A DNA stretch of 64,000 bases from Mesorhizobium sp. (lineage in GTDB: Bacteria > Pseudomonadota > Alphaproteobacteria > Rhizobiales > Rhizobiaceae). The position numbers and the translations under genes are program-made. Positions within the stretch are counted from its first letter, which is position 1, and each line of letters starts with the position of its first letter. Under the pieces are notes generated by a model. It saw nothing but the letters and a program-made list of their open reading frames with translations. It did not search any database and had not been told where the DNA came from. Positions 1-8,016 of the stretch are shown here, in pieces. Where the stretch lies: contig NZ_JANINM010000444.1 of NCBI RefSeq assembly GCF_024509055.1, positions 1 to 64,000 on the forward strand, written 5' to 3'.

Positions 1-237
1 GTTGATCCTGCCCTGCTGGTCGCGCACCAGCACCACCGGATAGTCGCCGACCTGGGCGGTGATGAAGGAGCCCGGCTTCGGCAATTCGCAATCATGGCCT
101 ATGAACAGCCAGTCGCGGTACCAGATCAACTCCATATCGAGCTTGAAGAAGTCCGGGTCGATGTAGAAGGGTTGTTCCAGCGAAAAGCCATCGCGCCTTT
201 CGCGGATTAGCTTCAGCATTTCGTTGCGCGCGTCCAT
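1..237 (-). CDS. GbcA-like Rieske oxygenase alpha subunit, 5' end only
   Basis: Only the first 79 codons are in the window; the gene runs off the left edge. The protein begins MDARNEMLKLIRERRDGFSL and continues with QPFYIDPDFF, DMELIWYRDWLFIGHDCELP, and a G-S-F-I-T-x-Q-V-G-D-Y-P strand. This is the N-terminal pattern of Rieske non-heme iron oxygenases of the glycine betaine demethylase (GbcA) and stachydrine demethylase type, just before the Rieske CxH motif, which is outside the window. Such enzymes remove a methyl group as formaldehyde using O2 and a reductase partner. ATG at 237 was preferred over the in-frame ATG at 243 because a GGCGAGG ribosome site sits at the right distance from it. 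A cobalamin riboswitch lies upstream. The exact substrate cannot be told from this fragment. Confidence 0.8.
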   Translation of the reverse strand, partial: MDARNEMLKLIRERRDGFSLEQPFYIDPDFFKLDMELIWYRDWLFIGHDCELPKPGSFITAQVGDYPVVLVRDQQGRIN

Positions 238-369
238 GTCCATCCTCGCCAAGGGACCGAACGTGGTGGCGCGTTGGAGGAAAGCTGCCCCGGTCTTTCA
301 GAGGTCTGGCGACCCGACCGCGATAGTCCAGCCTCTTAATCGCCCACCGCGATCAGTCGAGTTCAACAG

Positions 370-551
370 GTTCGAGGCTGGTTTCCGGGCTCCGAAGCCG
401 TCCTTGGCGGACTTGTCCCGACACCTTCCCAGGCTCGTCACCCAGTGGCTCGTCGTCGGGACGAACTTCGCTACCGTTGCGGGGGCAGCGCCGGCATAAA
501 TCCGGCTTCCCAATTATCCCTCCGGCGGACTTGCCGGAGAGCACCTTGAAC
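370..551 (-). promoter_or_regulatory. Cobalamin (B12) riboswitch upstream of the Rieske oxygenase
   Basis: On the minus strand the conserved elements appear in order: GGTGC, then TAATTGGGAAGCCGG, the B12-box GCGCTGCCCCCGCAAC followed by GGTAGCG, GAGCCACTGGG, CTGGGAAGG, and finally GAGCCCGGAAACCAGCCT. The ends GTTCAAGG (551-544) and CCTCGAAC (377-370) pair to close P1 with one A-C mismatch. Length (182 nt) is typical. A further hairpin (GAGGCTGG with CCAGACCTC, 301-335) sits between the aptamer and the start codon at 237 and could be part of the expression platform. The only gene downstream in the window is the Rieske oxygenase. Confidence 0.93.
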
Positions 552-1051
552 ACGGTGATGTTCCCATGGCTTTCCGATGTTCGTTCATAGAAAAGCGACC
601 CACCGCCGCTCAACTGCGACAATGCGATGACTGTGCATAGAGGCCAGACTGATTTTGCTCTTCATCGTCACGTTCAGGTTCTGCGCCGCTTTAGCGCGTC
701 AATGATTCCATCGAACCCCGCCCGTAAGTGCGGCTGTCCGACGAGCCGAGTCGCCTCCAGCGTCGGTACGTTCAACCAAGCGGCTGATCCGCCAACTCGG
801 GAAAGCATTCCCAACCAAGCGGACGCAGCCAGCTGGCATTGGCCCTATGAACTCTAGCCAGCAATCACTCGAGCAATGTATCCCGTCGCCCCTCGGCGTT
901 TGATCTCCGCCTTGTCGCAATGGTCGCAACAAGCTCGGAAACGCCGAGACTTCATCCGTGTGCAGAAAACCCAATCAAGAATGCGGCCGACGTGGCGTAC
1001 ATATATGGCGACGTTTCGAATTCCGCCGGCCGCAGTCATATCCGCATCGAT
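552..1051. other. Gene-free leader and promoter region of the riboswitch transcript
   Basis: About 500 bases between the stop of dapA and the riboswitch. No reading frame here looks coding. On the minus strand it should contain the promoter of the B12-controlled transcript; no convincing promoter boxes could be assigned by eye. Confidence 0.5.
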
Positions 1052-1936
1052 TCACATCAACCCGGCAAACTTCATCGCCTCATCGATCTTCTTACCTGTT
1101 TCCGTCTCCACCGTTACGAGCGGAGAGCGCACCACGTTCTGCAGCCGACCCAGCCGCGAAAGGGCATATTTCGCGCCAGACAAGCCCGGCTCCAGGAAGA
1201 TCGCCTTGTGCAGCGGCAGGAGCTTGTCCTGCAGCTCGAGCGATCGCTCCTTGTCGTTGGCAAGGGTCGCCGCCTGAAACTCGGCGCAGAGTCGTGGCGC
1301 TACATTTGACGTCACCGAAATGCATCCGACGCCACCATGGGCGTTGAAGCCGAGCGCGGAAGCATCCTCACCGGATAGTTGGATGAAATCCTTGCCACAA
1401 GCGGCGCGCTGCTCAGATACGCGCTCGACCTTGCCGGTCGCATCCTTCACCCCGACGATGTTCTTAAAATCGTGCGCGAGCCGGCCCATCGTCTCTGGTG
1501 TCATGTCGATGACGGACCGCGGCGGGATGTTGTAGACGATAATGGGCAGCTTTGTCGCCTTGGCAACGGCCGCGAAATGCTCGTAGAGCCCGCGCTGGGT
1601 CGGCTTGTTGTAGTACGGCGTCACTACCAAAGCAGCATCGGCGCCGACCTGCTCGGCGTACATTACGAACCCGATCGCCTCCTCGGTGCTGTTAGAGCTG
1701 GCGCCCGCTATCACCGGAACGCGGCCGCGCGCCACTTCCACGCATGTTTTGACTACCTGATGATGCTCGTCGCGGCTCAGCGTCGGTGACTCACCCGTGG
1801 TGCCGACCGGGACCAGGCCGTCGGTGCCTTCGGCGATCTGCCATTCGACGAGGTCGCGAAAGGCTTTGTCATCGATCCGGCCATCCATGTGGAACGGTGT
1901 CACGAGCGCGGTCATCGAGCCACTCAGCATTTGCAT
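1052..1936 (-). CDS. dapA: 4-hydroxy-tetrahydrodipicolinate synthase (DapA)
   Basis: DapA joins pyruvate and aspartate semialdehyde in lysine and diaminopimelate synthesis, in the cytoplasm. The 294-aa product has the full TIM-barrel signature: GTTGESPTL (Thr46, Thr47), Tyr135 in IVYNIPPRS, Arg140, the Schiff-base Lys164 in VGVKDATG, and the [14 protein letters not shown] block. Length matches the family. ATG at 1936 was chosen because GAGGAG lies 4 bases upstream; the longer open frame to 1987 lacks a site. The motif reads NIPPRS where housekeeping enzymes usually have NIPGRS. The gene sits alone among methyl-catabolism genes, so it may be a second copy used in catabolism; related lyases act on hydroxyproline derivatives, but the DapA residues here are intact. 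Confidence 0.85.
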   Translation of the reverse strand: MQMLSGSMTALVTPFHMDGRIDDKAFRDLVEWQIAEGTDGLVPVGTTGESPTLSRDEHHQVVKTCVEVARGRVPVIAGASSNSTEEAIGFVMYAEQVGADAALVVTPYYNKPTQRGLYEHFAAVAKATKLPIIVYNIPPRSVIDMTPETMGRLAHDFKNIVGVKDATGKVERVSEQRAACGKDFIQLSGEDASALGFNAHGGVGCISVTSNVAPRLCAEFQAATLANDKERSLELQDKLLPLHKAIFLEPGLSGAKYALSRLGRLQNVVRSPLVTVETETGKKIDEAMKFAGLM

Positions 1937-2177
1937 TAAACTCCTCAGAGTTTTTGGGTTTTGGACGCGGCCATTTGGCCTCGGCATTCACGGATAAGAT
2001 TGTCGCTTTGGAGCGGGCTATCCGGTCTGCGACCTGTCCCATCGCCCCAGCACCGAGCCGCGCCCAATGCAAAGCCGCTCCCTCCGCTCGCTTTTGAGCT
2101 GCCGCGGTCTCAAGTGCCCTTGCGCGAGGGGCCCACAGATCAAATCGAACTCTTCAACGGGAAAGCGGTAGGACAGG

Positions 2178-3293
2178 TCAGATGAATGGCAGCGCCGCGA
2201 TCGTCAGAGATCGCACCTCCCCATTGAACATGATTGCCAGGTCGCTCGCTTCGTCTTCGACTTGGTTGCCGATGATGCCTGTCGCGATGTTTTGGGTGAG
2301 CCGGGTGGACCAGACCATTTCGCTGATGTAGCCGACCTCTTGGCCAAGGCTCAAAATCGGGATCGCTTCCTGATTAGCCGTCACTGCGGGGCCCTCGACG
2401 ATGAAACCCGTGCGGCGGCGTTTGACGCCATCGGCAAGGATCCTTCGCAGAGCACGCTTGCCAACGAAGTCGTCCGCTCGATCGAGCCCGACCAGCTTAC
2501 CCAACCCGAGTTCGAATGGATTTGCCGGATGGTTCAGATGGCGACAGTCTGTGCCGTAGGACAGCAGTCCGCTCTCTATGCGTTCCTGATCGCCAGGGGC
2601 ACCTGGCCCGATGCCAAAGGGTCGCCCCGCCTCTTTGACCTTGGCGTAAAGTTCGGTGCCCCGCGTGTGGTCGAGGAGGTAGAGTTCGAAGCCGCCTTGC
2701 TTGGACCACCCGGACCGGGCGACAAGCAGTGGGATGCCGTCGAGCTTTGCTTCGCGGAAATGAAAGTAGCGAAGGTCCCGCGTCCAGGAACCGAACAATG
2801 CCTCAGCCAGGCGGAAGGCCTTCGGGCCTTGGATCGCCAGCGGCGAGGCGTCGGGTTCGGAGATGCGGACGTCCAATCCCTTTTCGCGGGCGATCGCTTG
2901 TGACCACAACTCGATATCGCTGTCCGCGATCGAGAACCAGAACCGATCAGCCTCGATCGGCAGCAGTACCGGGTCGTTGATGAGGCTTCCCTCGTAATTG
3001 CAGAGCGGAACGTATCGACCAACGCCCGGAATGACTTGTCCAAGATCTCTAGTCGTCAGATAGCGGACAAGCGTCTCCGCGTCGGGACCTGCTATTTCGA
3101 CCTGGCGCTGCGCGGCGACATCCCACATCGCCACATCGTGGATCAATTTCTCATACTCCGACGCCGGGTCACCAAAATGCGCGGGCATGTACATGTGGTT
3201 GTAAACGGTGAAGCTTTTGGCACCGTCGGCTACCGTCGCATCGAAGAAGACCGACTTCCGGATGCTCGCCCCAAGGCTGATATGAAATGTCAT
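2178..3293 (-). CDS. DmdA-like, GcvT-fold tetrahydrofolate-dependent demethylase
   Basis: A 371-aa single-domain aminomethyltransferase-fold protein. The N-terminus MTFHISLGASIRKS, followed by FTVYNHMYMP and HDVAMWDVAAQRQVEIAGPDA, is the hallmark of the DMSP demethylase (DmdA) family, which moves a methyl group from dimethylsulfoniopropionate to tetrahydrofolate. The body carries YEGSLINDPVLLP and the LLSYGTDCRHLNHPANPFELGL segment of GcvT-like folate enzymes. ATG at 3293 is the family start; the open frame to 3581 adds 96 unrelated residues. It is followed by no other gene for about 240 bases and lies 98 bases downstream of the DddP-like gene in the same orientation. Substrate is inferred; related proteins of unknown substrate are common in soil alphaproteobacteria. 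Confidence 0.75.
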   Translation of the reverse strand: MTFHISLGASIRKSVFFDATVADGAKSFTVYNHMYMPAHFGDPASEYEKLIHDVAMWDVAAQRQVEIAGPDAETLVRYLTTRDLGQVIPGVGRYVPLCNYEGSLINDPVLLPIEADRFWFSIADSDIELWSQAIAREKGLDVRISEPDASPLAIQGPKAFRLAEALFGSWTRDLRYFHFREAKLDGIPLLVARSGWSKQGGFELYLLDHTRGTELYAKVKEAGRPFGIGPGAPGDQERIESGLLSYGTDCRHLNHPANPFELGLGKLVGLDRADDFVGKRALRRILADGVKRRRTGFIVEGPAVTANQEAIPILSLGQEVGYISEMVWSTRLTQNIATGIIGNQVEDEASDLAIMFNGEVRSLTIAALPFI

Positions 3294-3391
3294 GATCTGT
3301 CCTGTCGAAGTCGTGAAAGGAAACGGCTGCATCTTAAAGAACGGCCGCCGATCGTTGGCACCTCCAGGCATCGCCGGACATCTTCTGCCGG

Positions 3392-4681
3392 CTATTGGTC
3401 TTCCCAGGGGAACGTGTCCAACCTTTCGGCACCATGTGCAGTGATGAGCACTTGCGTCTCCAGCTTGATGCTCTCGGACCCCTCCTCCGCGATCAGGCTT
3501 TCCACGTTGACGACCATGTTCTCTTCGAACCTGCCCGACGGGTTCGTCGCGAAGTCTGGGTGCAGCCAAACCACAGGCCATTCATCCGCCATGCCGGTGC
3601 CGTGCACCGCGCAGGTATAGCGATAGGGCAGATATCTCTCCGGGATCTGCCAGGACATCGCGTTGAAATCCCTGAAATCAAGCCCTGGCTTCAAGAGCGC
3701 GAGGTTGTGCTCGATCTGGTCGCGGGCCGCGGCGTAAAGCTCGCGCTGCTTGTTGCCCATCCGGATATGCCCGCAGGTCCAAGAGCGCGATAGATCGGCG
3801 CAGTAGCCGTACGGTCCCACCATGTCGGTATCAAAGGAGATCATATCCCCTCGCTGAATCACGTAATCAGAGCATTCGCTGTACCAAGGGTTGGTTCTGG
3901 CGCCGGCCGAAAGTAGCTTGGTTTCGAGCCATTCCCCGCCCGACCTCGCGTTCTCGAAATGCAACTCAGCCCAGATCTCCTGTTCGGTACGGCCAGGCTC
4001 AGACATCTCGTACATCCTCGCCATCCCGGCTTCGCAGACGCGAATGGTCCAACGCATCAACGCCAGCTCGTCCTTGCTTTTGATGCATCTGGCGTGCTCG
4101 GTTACCTCCTGCCCTTCGAGGACTTCGACCCCTCTCTGCTGGAGCGCAAATACGCCGAGGGGCTCGACCTTGTCCGCCGCCAGCCTGCGTTTCCCCTGCC
4201 CGGCCCGAAGCAGGTCCGCGATCTCGTCAGCCCACCTGGCGACATTGCCTTCCAGGCGGTCGCCGGACGTGAAGTAAATCCAGCTAATCGAGTTCCGAAC
4301 TTCATCCACGCCGGGCAGGCCCGCGTTCAGGTGCTCGCACCCCGCGAACTCGAACATGACGGCCGGCCCGTCGGTAAGGATCAGCGCGTAGCGTGTTGAA
4401 TTGTGCATGGTCCAGATGGCCATGTTGGAGCTGTCGAGCGCATAGCGGATGTTGACAGGATCATAGAGCAGCAGTCCGTCATAGTTTCGCTTCCGCAATT
4501 GCTCTCGAATGCGGCCGATGCGGTGCAGGCGCGCGCGCTGAAGGATGTCCGGAGAAAGAGGACTTTTGAGCGGACGGTCAGCCCCTTCAGGATTCAGGTA
4601 CGTCTTCTTCCTCTCATCCTTGAAAACGTCGTCGCGGAATTGAGCAGCCTCTGGCTGGGACATCGCGGGAAGTTCTGACAT
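3392..4681 (-). CDS. DddP-like M24-family metalloenzyme (DMSP lyase or creatinase relative)
   Basis: The 429-aa protein has the pita-bread M24 fold: an N-terminal creatinase-like domain (LLLYDPVNIRYALDSSNM, residues 70-87) and a C-terminal metal domain. Metal ligands visible are Asp284 and Asp286 (SFDTDMVGPYGYCAD), Asp296, His360 (CAVHGTGMADEWP), Glu394 and Glu408. From memory these match the six ligands of Ruegeria DddP (Asp295, Asp297, Asp307, His371, Glu406, Glu421) at nearly constant offset, and Asp366 falls where DddP has its catalytic Asp377. The flanking GGEWLETKLL and NPWYSEC stretches are also DddP-like. DddP cleaves DMSP to dimethylsulfide and acrylate; other M24 members hydrolyse creatine or Xaa-Pro peptides. 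It sits between the DmdA-like and MttB-like genes, same strand, gaps of 98 and 68 bases. Confidence 0.7.
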   Translation of the reverse strand: MSELPAMSQPEAAQFRDDVFKDERKKTYLNPEGADRPLKSPLSPDILQRARLHRIGRIREQLRKRNYDGLLLYDPVNIRYALDSSNMAIWTMHNSTRYALILTDGPAVMFEFAGCEHLNAGLPGVDEVRNSISWIYFTSGDRLEGNVARWADEIADLLRAGQGKRRLAADKVEPLGVFALQQRGVEVLEGQEVTEHARCIKSKDELALMRWTIRVCEAGMARMYEMSEPGRTEQEIWAELHFENARSGGEWLETKLLSAGARTNPWYSECSDYVIQRGDMISFDTDMVGPYGYCADLSRSWTCGHIRMGNKQRELYAAARDQIEHNLALLKPGLDFRDFNAMSWQIPERYLPYRYTCAVHGTGMADEWPVVWLHPDFATNPSGRFEENMVVNVESLIAEEGSESIKLETQVLITAHGAERLDTFPWEDQ

Positions 4682-4749
4682 CAGGCTGGCCCCCTTGGGA
4701 ACGGTACGAGGCTTGAGGATCGCTTGTGAGCTTCACGGAGCGCGCCACT

Positions 4750-6294
4750 TCAGGAGACGGGAGCGGCTCCGCCTTCGGCGGTTCGCCGTACGATGAATGC
4801 GTCAAGCGCTTCGTTAAAGGTTGCGTTATCCAACGGTCGGGATTCCGCGACTATCCGCTGCCAGATACCCGTCGCGCGTTCCGTAGCCGTCTGGCTGCCG
4901 GCCTGCGTCCAGTTTCCGAAATTGGACCAGTCGGCGACCAGGGGCTCGTAGAAGGCAGTGCGATAGCGCGCCATGGTGTGGGCAGCCGAGAAGAAGTGTC
5001 CGCCGGGTAGCACCTCTGAAATGGCATCGAATCCTATGGCATCGTCGTCGCTGGGCGTCGGTTGGCAAACCTCCGCCACCATCTGCAGCGCCTCCACATC
5101 CGTGACCAGCTTTTCAAACGAGACGCTGAGCCCGCCCTCCAGCCAACCCGCCGAGTGCAGGCAGACCGTGCCGCCAGCCAGGACCGACCCCCACAGCGCG
5201 AACTGGGTTTCGTGAGCAGCTTGGGCATCCGATGCGTTCGCGGCGCTCCCGCCACCCGAGCGCCATGGCAGTCCAAGCATGCGGGCTAGCTGACCTGCGC
5301 CCAATGTGGCCTTGAAGTGCTCCGGCGTGCCGAACGCCGGCGAGCCCGACTTCATGTCCACGTTGGACGAGAAGCTTCCATAGACCACAGGGGCACCCGC
5401 TTTGCTTAGCTGGGCCAGAGCGATTCCGGCCAGCGCCTCGCAGTGTTGGAGCGTGAGGGCCCCTGCTATCGTGATGGGAGCCATCGCTCCGGCGAGGCAG
5501 AACGGCGTTATGATCGAGGCTTGCCCCGCACGCGCGAAATCAATGATCCCTTGGCTCATCGGGATATCGAGCTGACGTGGCGAGTTCGTGTTGATCACGG
5601 TGTAGGTATGAACGCCGTTCTGGAATTCCTCGGCGGACAGCCCGCGAGCGATGCGGATAAGCTCGAAGCCATCTTCAGTCTGCGGCGTGCCACGGGCGAA
5701 GATGAACGGAACTTTGTCGGATAGCGTGAGCTGGGCGCGCAAGGTCGCATAGTGGCGGAAGCGCATATCGACATCCTGGGGCTCGATGTACGGTCCCTGC
5801 AAGTGCAGCACATCAAATGCCTGGACCAGCCGGACCAGCTCTTCGTAGTCAGCAAGCGTCCCTGGACGCCGCCCCCGTTCCCGATCCGTGACATTCGGAG
5901 CTCCGGACCCTGCGACAAAGGCCATGGTTCCAAGTTCCATCACTACATCGCGGCTTGCATCGCCTGCCCGCAGCTTGAACGACTTGGGCGCCGATGCGAG
6001 CGCGGCGTTCACGATATCCCGGCCGATGCGGACCATTTCCGTGTTCTCATCGACCAGGGCCCCCGCCCGAGCGAGGATTGAGCGCGCTTCGGGAAGCAGT
6101 ATCTTGATCCCGAGTTCTTCGAGCACCTTCAGGGCGGTCTCATGGATTGCGTGAATCCGGTCGTCCGTGAACACAGACAGCGGGGCGAACGGTGTGCGAA
6201 GGGACCGGTAGGATTCCTGTCTCGGCGCCGTTTTGTCCCCCTCGCCGCTGGCGCGGCGGCGCTCACGCCTAGGCGGTCTCGGTAGCTGGCTCAT
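4750..6294 (-). CDS. MttB-superfamily methyltransferase (no pyrrolysine)
   Basis: The 514-aa product belongs to the trimethylamine methyltransferase family: residues 40-70 VFTDDRIHAIHETALKVLEE, then GSGAPNVTDRERGRRPGTLADYEELVRL, TVINTNSPRQLDIPMSQGI, SIITPFCLAGAMAPITIAGAL and a C-terminal PGGHFFSAAHTM. There is no in-frame amber codon, so this is the non-pyrrolysine branch, whose studied members demethylate glycine betaine, proline betaine or carnitine and pass the methyl to a corrinoid protein. No corrinoid protein or methylcorrinoid:folate methyltransferase is in the window. Start ATG at 6294 is followed by a basic, low-complexity stretch (PRPPRRERRRASGEG) that may be an extension. A cobalamin riboswitch lies 4 kb downstream on the same strand. 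Confidence 0.8.
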   Translation of the reverse strand: MSQLPRPPRRERRRASGEGDKTAPRQESYRSLRTPFAPLSVFTDDRIHAIHETALKVLEELGIKILLPEARSILARAGALVDENTEMVRIGRDIVNAALASAPKSFKLRAGDASRDVVMELGTMAFVAGSGAPNVTDRERGRRPGTLADYEELVRLVQAFDVLHLQGPYIEPQDVDMRFRHYATLRAQLTLSDKVPFIFARGTPQTEDGFELIRIARGLSAEEFQNGVHTYTVINTNSPRQLDIPMSQGIIDFARAGQASIITPFCLAGAMAPITIAGALTLQHCEALAGIALAQLSKAGAPVVYGSFSSNVDMKSGSPAFGTPEHFKATLGAGQLARMLGLPWRSGGGSAANASDAQAAHETQFALWGSVLAGGTVCLHSAGWLEGGLSVSFEKLVTDVEALQMVAEVCQPTPSDDDAIGFDAISEVLPGGHFFSAAHTMARYRTAFYEPLVADWSNFGNWTQAGSQTATERATGIWQRIVAESRPLDNATFNEALDAFIVRRTAEGGAAPVS

Positions 6295-6406
6295 GCAAAT
6301 GTTCCTTCGTTATCAAAGCACCGCTAGCGGGTGTGGCTAGCGAAGAACAATCCAGACAAAATCCGTGAAGACCTGCCACCATCTCCGCCTGATGACAGGG
6401 TTCCTT

Positions 6407-6500
6407 CTAGATGCCGACCGAATCTGAAATGGCGGCATCCAAGACGGTGTGGAGGTCTTCGAGATCTTCAATGCCGACCAGGCGAAGCAGGCCCGTCGGA
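6407..6500 (-). pseudogene. Relic of the 3' end of a Cys/Met-metabolism PLP enzyme gene
   Basis: On the minus strand one frame reads GLLRLVGIEDLEDLHTVLDA and then AISDSVGI-stop. This resembles the C-terminus of cystathionine gamma-synthase and methionine gamma-lyase (LRLSVGIEDxEDL...), with one residue missing. No upstream coding sequence in that frame remains, so it looks like a decayed fragment. It lies in the 273-base gap between the MttB-like and flavin reductase genes. Confidence 0.45.
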
Positions 6501-6567
6501 CAGGTTGAATCCGCCCTCTCGATCGATCCCCTGTGCTCACGATGTCACTCCGGCTTGCCGTTTGCGA

Positions 6568-7344
6568 TCATCCGCCGAAGCGCTCGGTGCGGACTTGGTG
6601 GATTTCAAGCCCCTCCTCGAGCAGGTAGTCCGACATATCGCCGACGAACGCGTTGGATCCGCAAATGAAGCACGTTTCGGGCCTGGACCAAGCGCCCCTC
6701 AGGGTCGAACGCACCACCTCTTTGGTCAAACGCCCTATTCTGAAGCCCGGGCGAATGACGCTTTCGCGAGTGAGCGTAATGACGAGTTGAAGATGCGGAT
6801 CATCGGCGGCAGCGGCCAGAAGCTCTTCACGGGCCAGGATGTCATCGTGGGTCTTTGCCGAGTAGATGAGCGTGAACGGCGTATGTGAGCCGACCGCCTG
6901 CCGATGGCGGACCATCGACAGCAGGGGAACGACGCCGGACCCGCCACCGATCAGCAGGATCGGGCCCGGGTCCGATGGCTGCCACGTGAATGGACCGCCA
7001 CCGATGGGGCCTCTAACCTCGAGGAGGTCGCCCAACTCCAGAATGTCATGGAAGAAGGTCGAAACTTCGCCCCCCTCCTGCCTTTCGACCATGACCTCGA
7101 CCGTCTTGCTGGCATCCGGCGCGGTCGCGATCGAATAGTAGCGCTGGGCAGTGTAGCCGTCGGCTGCCGTCAGCCTGAAATCAATGCATTGGCCCGCCCT
7201 GAAGGCATCGCCCCAAGGAACGTCAAAGCGCAAGGCTTTGATCGTCGGAGTTACCTGGCGGACCTCCTTGATTGCCGTCGGCATCCATAGCGGCGCGCTC
7301 TGCAGAAGGATCGGAACGTCGGCAAGCTTGATGTCACTCTCCAT
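6568..7344 (-). CDS. FAD/NAD(P)H oxidoreductase of the ferredoxin reductase type
   Basis: The 258-aa protein has the two-domain ferredoxin-NADP reductase fold. RYYSIATAP (residues about 71-79) is the FAD motif RxYS, LLIGGGSGVVPLLSM is the nucleotide-binding loop, and TCFICGSNAFVGDM is the C-terminal CGxxxxV segment. It has no iron-sulfur domain. ATG at 7344 overlaps the end of the upstream molybdoenzyme gene by 11 bases, which implies translational coupling. In other bacteria this pair occurs together, so this is probably the electron partner of the molybdoenzyme. Confidence 0.8.
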   Translation of the reverse strand: MESDIKLADVPILLQSAPLWMPTAIKEVRQVTPTIKALRFDVPWGDAFRAGQCIDFRLTAADGYTAQRYYSIATAPDASKTVEVMVERQEGGEVSTFFHDILELGDLLEVRGPIGGGPFTWQPSDPGPILLIGGGSGVVPLLSMVRHRQAVGSHTPFTLIYSAKTHDDILAREELLAAAADDPHLQLVITLTRESVIRPGFRIGRLTKEVVRSTLRGAWSRPETCFICGSNAFVGDMSDYLLEEGLEIHQVRTERFGG

Positions 7345-7939
7345 CGAACCGCTGCTCCGCAAAGGGATTGCCGTAGTTGTGATAGCCGCGGGTTTCCCAG
7401 AACCCCTGCACTTCCGTGTCGGTGAAATTCAGCTCGCACACCCACTTGGCGCTCTTCCAGAAGTAGAGATGCGGCACGAGCAGGCGCGCAGGCCCGCCAT
7501 GGTGGCGCGTCAGCGGCTCGTCCTCGTAGTGGGTCGCGATCATCGCGCGGCTGCCACACAGGTCGGCAGTCGGAATGTTGGTCGAGTATCCGTCGAGCGA
7601 AACAGCGGACAGGTACGCCGGCACGTCGCCCATGCCGACGTGGGCTATGATCGTGTCCAGGGAAATGCCGCGCCATTTCGTATCGAACTTGGACCAGCGG
7701 GTCACGCAGTGGATGTCGACCTGCCAGCGCGAGTTCTCCAGGCTGGTAAACTGCTCCCAGTCCATGCGGGCCATGAGCTTGCCTTGCAACTTCACTGACA
7801 GCGCCCATCGTGGCATGTCGATGAGGGGCGTCGGCCCGATCGAGAGAACGGGGAATTCCGTCGTCTCATGTTGCCCGGGGGGAACCCGGTGCGCGACTTC
7901 AGCGCGGGGCCTCCGGCCGATGAAACCTCTTGTTTCCAA
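7334..7939 (-). CDS. Sulfite oxidase-like (YuiH-type) molybdopterin oxidoreductase
   Basis: The 201-aa protein is a single oxidoreductase molybdopterin-binding domain. VDIHCVTRWSKFDTKWRG carries the cysteine expected to bind molybdenum; LLVPHLYFWKSAKWV and WETRGYHNYGNPF are the other conserved blocks. It has no heme or dimerisation domain and no export signal, so it is a short cytoplasmic member. The start is a TTG at 7939, giving METRGFIGRRP, which fits the conserved family N-terminus. Its gene overlaps the downstream reductase. The substrate is not known; sulfite or sulfoxide chemistry would suit the organosulfur context, but this is inference. Confidence 0.8.
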   Translation of the reverse strand: METRGFIGRRPRAEVAHRVPPGQHETTEFPVLSIGPTPLIDMPRWALSVKLQGKLMARMDWEQFTSLENSRWQVDIHCVTRWSKFDTKWRGISLDTIIAHVGMGDVPAYLSAVSLDGYSTNIPTADLCGSRAMIATHYEDEPLTRHHGGPARLLVPHLYFWKSAKWVCELNFTDTEVQGFWETRGYHNYGNPFAEQRFDGE

Positions 7940-8016
7940 TGGTGCAATCCAGGTTCATGGACAGGACCGGGCGCCGACCCGATCCTGTCGCTCGTTGCGG
8001 TCAATGGTTGGCCCGG

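Noticed and set aside
298-622. Minus-strand open frames of 71 and 89 codons
   Set aside because: They lie over the cobalamin riboswitch; the conservation is of RNA elements, not of protein.
854-1039. Minus-strand 61-codon frame with several cysteines
   Set aside because: No ribosome site, no family match, and it lies in the leader upstream of the riboswitch.
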